Below are positions 59,953 through 64,000 of a DNA stretch of 64,000 nt, in pieces; positions within the stretch are counted from its first letter, which is position 1; each line of letters starts with the position of its first letter. Both the position numbers and the translations under genes were made by a program. Source of the DNA: JASHSH01 sp036490215 (lineage in GTDB: Bacteria > Pseudomonadota > Alphaproteobacteria > Rhodospirillales > Magnetospirillaceae). The stretch spans positions 62,001 through 126,000 of the forward strand of contig DASXEH010000093.1 of the NCBI GenBank assembly GCA_036490215.1, read 5' to 3'. The notes under the pieces were generated by a model. That model searched no databases, was not told where the DNA came from, and was given only the letters and a program-made list of their open reading frames with translations.

Positions 59953-60963
59953 TCAGCGATAGGGGCCGAGCTGCTGGACCGCCTTCGCCGCAAAGGACGT
60001 GTCGGCCACGCTGGAAACAGGCACCGGCTGCTTCATGCTGCCTTCCTGCAACCACCACTCCGTATCCGACTGCATACCGGCCAAATTCAGCTTCCCGTCC
60101 GGATCGATCCCGGGGAAAACCATCTTCTGGTAGATCGCGCGATCTTTGACCGAGGTATTGCGCACCAGAATATCGACGAGTTCGTCGCGCGATGCCTTGC
60201 CGGACAACGCATCGTTGTAGAAGCGCACGCCCTTGAGATAGGCGATCATGAACTTCACGCCCAAGTCGGGATGGTTGACCAGATTCTGGCCATACATCAG
60301 CGCGCCATATTGCTGGTTGGGATAAAGCGTATCGGTGCGCTTCCAGATAACGCCGATGCCCTTTTCCTCGGCCTCGGTGACCAGGGGTTCGATCAGCACA
60401 CCGACATCCACCTTGCCCGTGCCCAGCCCCGCCAGAATGTCGGGGAAGGCCATATTGATGACGTTGACCTCGGACCACTTCACGCCGCCGGTTCGCAGCA
60501 GCTTATCGATCGTCACCTCGCTGCTGGCGCCCACTTTGAATCCGGTGACAGCCAGAACACGACCACGCAGGTCGGCCGCCGTTTTGATCTTGTCGGCAAG
60601 ATCCTTGCGCACCACGAACGCAAAGTAACCGTGGCCCGGCAGGGTGCTGCCCTTGTCCGCAACGATGCGCACATCCATGCCCTGGCGCGCCGCGTTGTAC
60701 AGTGCCGCGCCCGGTGCGCCGCCCGATGCATCCATCCCGCCGGTGGCAAGCTGCGACAGCATCACGGCGCCCGAATTGACCTGGACGAAATCGACGTCGA
60801 ATCCCTGTTCGGCGAAATAGCCTTTGTCTTTTGCGATATAGAGCCCGGCATCCGACACGGAACTGTAGGCGCCCACTTTCAATTTCGTCAGATCGGCGGC
60901 ATCGGCGCCGCGCCCTCCGAGGGCCAGCGCGATCAATGCAACAGCGAGAGCAATCCGCTTCAT
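59953..60963 (-). CDS. ABC transporter substrate-binding protein, NMT1/SsuA type
   Basis: A periplasmic binding protein of 336 residues with a signal peptide (MKRIALAVALIALALGGRGADA, cut before ADL). The mature part follows the NMT1/THI5-like pattern: VGAYSSVSDAGLYIAKDKGYFAEQGFDV, then GKVDVGVLIEPLV. Homologues bind sulfonates, pyrimidines or aromatic compounds. ATG 60963 has AAGGAG upstream. The matching ATPase and permease are divergent at 61674-63277, so the system is complete. Confidence 0.88.
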   Translation of the reverse strand: MKRIALAVALIALALGGRGADAADLTKLKVGAYSSVSDAGLYIAKDKGYFAEQGFDVDFVQVNSGAVMLSQLATGGMDASGGAPGAALYNAARQGMDVRIVADKGSTLPGHGYFAFVVRKDLADKIKTAADLRGRVLAVTGFKVGASSEVTIDKLLRTGGVKWSEVNVINMAFPDILAGLGTGKVDVGVLIEPLVTEAEEKGIGVIWKRTDTLYPNQQYGALMYGQNLVNHPDLGVKFMIAYLKGVRFYNDALSGKASRDELVDILVRNTSVKDRAIYQKMVFPGIDPDGKLNLAGMQSDTEWWLQEGSMKQPVPVSSVADTSFAAKAVQQLGPYR

Positions 60964-60980
60964 GACACCCACTCCTTCGT

Positions 60981-61535
60981 TCAATCTTCCGGTATGTCGT
61001 CGACGACGGCACGCAACTTGATCAGCGCCGAATGCAGCGCCTTTCGTTCTGTCGTGGTCATGCTCTCCAACAGGAGGGCCTGGCTGCGGCGCGCTTCGGG
61101 CATGATCTTCCTATAAAGCACGTGCCCCGCTTCGGTGATGCTGATTACCTGGCGCACCATATGCGTCGCATCCGAGTTGCGCTGGATCAGGCCGCGTTCG
61201 GCCAAGATGTCGAGCGCACGGCTCATCTGCCCTTTGTCCATCTCGGAAATGTCGCGGAGAGCGCGCGTCGAAATCGGAGCGTGCTGGGCCAGGATCGTCA
61301 TCGTGCGCCACTCGGGCAGGCCGATGCCATATGGCGCCAGATAGTGTTTGGTCACTTTACGATGGAACAGCGCGCCCAGATTCGCGAAGCGCATCGACAG
61401 GAAGTCTTTGACTTCAAGCCGCTTTCCACCGTCACCGGGATCGAGCCAATGGTCGATCGACGGATGCGGAAACGTTCCCGAAGGTTTCGATTTGCGCGGC
61501 CTCTTGGTCGAGCGCGTCGTCTTGGCAGCCTTCAT
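60981..61535 (-). CDS. MarR family transcriptional regulator
   Basis: A 184-residue winged-helix protein: the DNA-binding part spans about 70-150 (LPEWRTMTILAQHAPISTRALRDISEMDKGQMSRALDILAERGLI, in parts) with a basic N-terminal extension (KAAKTTRSTKRPRKSK). MarR proteins often respond to aromatic compounds. ATG 61535 has GAGGGAG upstream. A perfect palindrome lies 34 bases before it in the divergent gap to the ABC ATPase, the likely operator for the whole cluster. Confidence 0.87.
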   Translation of the reverse strand: MKAAKTTRSTKRPRKSKPSGTFPHPSIDHWLDPGDGGKRLEVKDFLSMRFANLGALFHRKVTKHYLAPYGIGLPEWRTMTILAQHAPISTRALRDISEMDKGQMSRALDILAERGLIQRNSDATHMVRQVISITEAGHVLYRKIMPEARRSQALLLESMTTTERKALHSALIKLRAVVDDIPED

Positions 61536-61568
61536 CACCACTCCCTCACGCCGATATCTAAAGCGAAG

Positions 61569-61590
61569 AAGTGTTGACAACGCAACACTT
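61569..61590. promoter_or_regulatory. Probable MarR operator
   Basis: AAGTGTTG (61569-61576) and CAACACTT (61583-61590) form perfect 8-bp arms with a six-base spacer. TTGACA, a -35-like hexamer on the plus strand, lies inside it, so a bound regulator would block the ABC promoter. It sits in the 138-base gap between the divergent marR and ABC ATPase genes. Confidence 0.6.
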
Positions 61591-61673
61591 ATGTTGCGAG
61601 CTTGTTATCTGTAAAATCGGGGTTCGGGTCCTCGCTGGCGAAAGCGAGGGCTGGTAGCGTGGGATTGACTTCA

Positions 61674-62459
61674 ATGGCGGCCACGGACGGCAGCGCACCG
61701 AAGATTCGCATCCAGGGTCTCGGCAAGAGCTTTCAGGTTAAGAAGCAGGCGATCGATGCGATCAAAGGCATCGATCTTGACGTGCAGTCTGGCGAGTTCA
61801 TCTGCATCGTCGGCCCATCGGGCTGTGGCAAGACGACCCTGTTGCGCATCCTAGCCGAGCTTGAGACGCCGACCGAGGGATCGGCCACGATCCAGCGCAG
61901 CAACCCCACGGCGCCGCTCAATTCGATGATCTTCCAGGAAGCCTCCATCTTTCCCTGGATGACGATCCGAAAAAACGTCGCCTACGGTCTGACCCTCCGC
62001 GGGGCGCGGGCCGCCGAGATCGAACGCTCGGTCAATCACTTTCTTGCGCTGACGGGCCTCGATCGCTTCGCCGACGCCTATCCGCATCAGCTTTCGGGCG
62101 GCATGAAACAGCGTGCCAGCGTCGCCCGTGCTTTTGCCAACGATCCCGAAATCTTGTTGATGGACGAGCCGTTCGCGGCGTTAGACGAACAGAACAAAGC
62201 ACTGCTCCAAGAGGAACTGCTGCGCCTGTGGGGCGAAACCAAGAAGACCGTCATCTTCATCACGCATTCGATCGATGAAGCGCTGGTGCTGAGCGACCGG
62301 GTGCTGGTGATGTCCCGCCGTCCGGGGCGGCTGAAAGCCGAATTCAAGATCGACTTCCCGCGCCCGCGGCGAGTCTATGACCTGAAGGCCGATCCCGAGT
62401 TTGGCCGCATCGGGCGTGAGATCTGGGCCCATTTGCGCGAAGAGGTCGCCGGCCGATGA
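61674..62459 (+). CDS. ABC transporter ATP-binding protein, SsuB/TauB type
   Basis: A 261-residue ATPase with Walker A VGPSGCGKTTLL, Q-loop region FQEASIFPW, signature LSGGMKQRASVARA, Walker B ILLMDEPFAALD and H-loop THS. The FPW phrase and length fit the nitrate/sulfonate/taurine group that works with NMT1-type binding proteins. ATG 61674 is preferred to the longer frame; no strong ribosome site is seen. Overlaps the permease start as ATGA. Confidence 0.9.
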   Translation: MAATDGSAPKIRIQGLGKSFQVKKQAIDAIKGIDLDVQSGEFICIVGPSGCGKTTLLRILAELETPTEGSATIQRSNPTAPLNSMIFQEASIFPWMTIRKNVAYGLTLRGARAAEIERSVNHFLALTGLDRFADAYPHQLSGGMKQRASVARAFANDPEILLMDEPFAALDEQNKALLQEELLRLWGETKKTVIFITHSIDEALVLSDRVLVMSRRPGRLKAEFKIDFPRPRRVYDLKADPEFGRIGREIWAHLREEVAGR

Positions 62460-63277
62460 ACGATCCGACACCCAACTACGTCGTTATAGCCGCGGAACGG
62501 GAAGCCGGGCCGTCGCTCGCTCAACGCCTGCGGCGCTCCAGGCTCGTGATGGGCGTCCTCTCGCCGCTCCTGATCCTTGTGGTGTGGGAGATTCTGGTGC
62601 GCGCGCATGTGCTCGATGCGCGTTTCTTCCCCATGCCGTCGTCGATCATCGCAGACCTGTTTTCGTTGATCCGGTCGGGCCGGATCTTCATCGACACGGC
62701 CTGGACTGTGGAACGCGTTATCATCGGTTTCATGCTGGGCGCCATCCCCGGCGTCGTCTTCGGCGTATTGCTTGGCCTGTCGCCGACCACCCGCGATTTC
62801 CTGCAACCGGCGATTTCCTCGCTCTACCCCGTGCCGAAAATCGCTCTGTTTCCGTTGATCATGATGATCTTCGGCATCGGCGAGCCGTCGAAATGGGTGA
62901 TCGTCGCCGTCGCGGTGTTCTTCCAGGTCTTCTACAGCACGCTCGCCGGCGTGGTGAACATCGACCGCATTTATCTCGATGTGGCCTCGAACTTCAAAGC
63001 CAGCCGCTGGCAGACTTGGAAGACAATTGCGCTGCCAGGCGCTTTGCCATTTATCTTTACCGGCTGCCAGCTCGGCATGGGCATGGCACTCGTCATCGTG
63101 GTGATTGCCGAGAATTTCGGCACCGATGTCGGCCTCGGCTATCTGATCTGGCAATCGTGGCAGGTCTTCGAAGTGAAGGACATGTTCGTCTACCTGCTGA
63201 TCGTCTCGCTGCTTGGTTATGGTTCGCAGGTCGCGATCTTACAGTTGGAACGTGTCGTTCTCCCCTGGAAGCGCTGA
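62456..63277 (+). CDS. ABC transporter permease, SsuC/TauC type
   Basis: A 273-residue membrane protein with about six helices and the binding-protein-dependent transport loop near residues 170-200 (DVASNFKASRWQTWKTIALPGALPFIFTG, in parts), where the EAA motif meets the ATPase. It completes an importer with the ATPase and the substrate-binding protein on the other strand. Coupled to the ATPase gene by four shared bases. Confidence 0.9.
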   Translation: MNDPTPNYVVIAAEREAGPSLAQRLRRSRLVMGVLSPLLILVVWEILVRAHVLDARFFPMPSSIIADLFSLIRSGRIFIDTAWTVERVIIGFMLGAIPGVVFGVLLGLSPTTRDFLQPAISSLYPVPKIALFPLIMMIFGIGEPSKWVIVAVAVFFQVFYSTLAGVVNIDRIYLDVASNFKASRWQTWKTIALPGALPFIFTGCQLGMGMALVIVVIAENFGTDVGLGYLIWQSWQVFEVKDMFVYLLIVSLLGYGSQVAILQLERVVLPWKR

Positions 63278-63460
63278 CGCGCAGAGACTCCCGCGCAGCC
63301 GCGCCGGTATAATTCTGGTACACCGAATGTGCTAACTGCTGCTAAGCGGAGTCATAAGCGCCGCGAGCGTTTCCCGCCAACCCCTTGACTCAGGCTCATC
63401 GAAAAAGAAACTTCAAATCCGCAGACCCGAAGGGACGACGCGCGAACGTCGTATCCTTAG

Positions 63461-64000
63461 CTAGTAGTTGGGCTTTCGCTTCTCTCTGAAGGCTTTCAGG
63501 CCCTCGGCCAGATCGCGGCTTTCGAGATGGATTCGAAAAGTCTCGATCTCGGCCCGCAATCCCGCATCGATCCGCGTCCGGAACGGCGCCTGGGCCAGCG
63601 CTTTCATATGCCTCAGCACCTGCGGACTCTTAAGGCCGTAGTGATCGGCGATCTGCCGGGCGCGCGGGAGCAGTTGGTCGGCGGCGGCCACCTCGTTGAC
63701 CAGCCCCCACTCCTTAAGCGTGGCCGCCGGAAAAAGTTCGGCGCTGTAGAGCATGTGATGCGCGTGGTTGGGCGCGATCTTGATCAGGAGACGGACCGAA
63801 GAACCGCCGGCGGGGACGATTGCGTATTTCGCGTGGCCATCGCCCATCATCGCCTGGTCCGACGCCAGGATGACATCGCAGCACAGCGCCAGTTCGAGCC
63901 CGCCCGCGACGGTGACGCCGTTGACCGCCGCAATCACCGGAAACGGCAGGCGTTCAACCTTGGTCAGGACGCCCTGATTGTAGACGAGCGTGGCCAGAAG
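63461..64000 (-). CDS. Enoyl-CoA hydratase/isomerase family protein, partial
   Basis: The frame is open to the right edge, so the N-terminus is missing. The visible 179 residues contain the crotonase core PFPVIAAVNGVTVAGGLELALCCDVILAS (oxyanion-hole region), the ASDQAMMGDGHAKYAIVPAGG segment and a complete C-terminal helix ending KAFREKRKPNY. The glutamate pair of true hydratases is not obvious (GDGHAKYAIVP), so the exact reaction is open. It converges on the ABC permease and may serve the same breakdown route. Confidence 0.82.
   Translation of the reverse strand, partial: LLATLVYNQGVLTKVERLPFPVIAAVNGVTVAGGLELALCCDVILASDQAMMGDGHAKYAIVPAGGSSVRLLIKIAPNHAHHMLYSAELFPAATLKEWGLVNEVAAADQLLPRARQIADHYGLKSPQVLRHMKALAQAPFRTRIDAGLRAEIETFRIHLESRDLAEGLKAFREKRKPNY

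Noticed and set aside
63405..63445. Selenocysteine tRNA gene (TCA anticodon context CTTCAAATCC)
   Set aside because: Only the anticodon region matches. No 5' acceptor, D-arm, long variable arm or 3' acceptor can be folded around it.

Overview
The window looks like the chromosome of an alphaproteobacterium, probably of the Rhodospirillales type (inference). It is GC-rich with high-GC codon use, has a ROSE-type thermometer before a small heat-shock gene, DUF1150 beside Hsp20, an rpmH-rnpA-yidD-yidC-engB-argB run, and dapD-dapE.

Layout. Bases 1-29,134 are mostly host core genome: ptsN (cut by the left edge), hsp20-DUF1150, prfC, a TPR-methyltransferase coupled to rlmI, tam, two tandem GGDEF cyclases, the rpmH-to-argB operon behind a clear sigma70 promoter, a YeiH-type exporter with a divergent LysR regulator, rlpA, a HAD nucleotidase, a TetR-hydrolase pair, rhlE, an HlyD plus two ABC-2 permeases without an ATPase, a methyltransferase, and dapD-dapE. 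Several gaps hold dispersed palindromic repeats.

Bases 29,163-54,954 are an integrated mobilizable element of about 25.8 kb. It sits in the anticodon arm of a host tRNA-Leu(UAA) gene and splits it: the 5' half is at 29,135-29,175 and the 3' half at 54,942-55,002. A 13-bp core repeat marks both ends. Neither junction rebuilds the tRNA. Instead the element carries, just behind its tyrosine integrase, a complete second tRNA-Leu(UAA) with its own promoter, interrupted by a 207-nt group I intron between U34 and A35. That copy can replace the destroyed host gene after splicing. Because the intron divides the 13-bp core, the copy should not itself be an integration target. This integrase/rescue-tRNA/intron arrangement is the most striking feature of the window.

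The element also carries a Gabija-like pair (GajA/GajB), a convergent helicase-nuclease fusion, a DUF5677 protein, small conjugation-associated proteins, an ArdC-type antirestriction protein, an XRE regulator, an operon of two paralogous secreted proteins plus a lipoprotein, a TM-less coupling protein preceded by a small membrane protein, a candidate oriT, MobC, a relaxase, and at the right end a minus-strand operon (Mrr-like nuclease, DUF4238 protein, small Cys-rich protein) that may be a further defence module. No type IV secretion genes are present, so it would be mobilized by a helper.

Bases 55,003-64,000 return to the host: a VapBC pair, then a catabolic/transport cluster (two RidA-family proteins, a 3-hydroxyanthranilate dioxygenase-like cupin, an MBL hydrolase, an FAD oxidoreductase, an ABC substrate-binding protein and a MarR regulator, divergent from ABC ATPase and permease genes), and an enoyl-CoA hydratase cut by the right edge.
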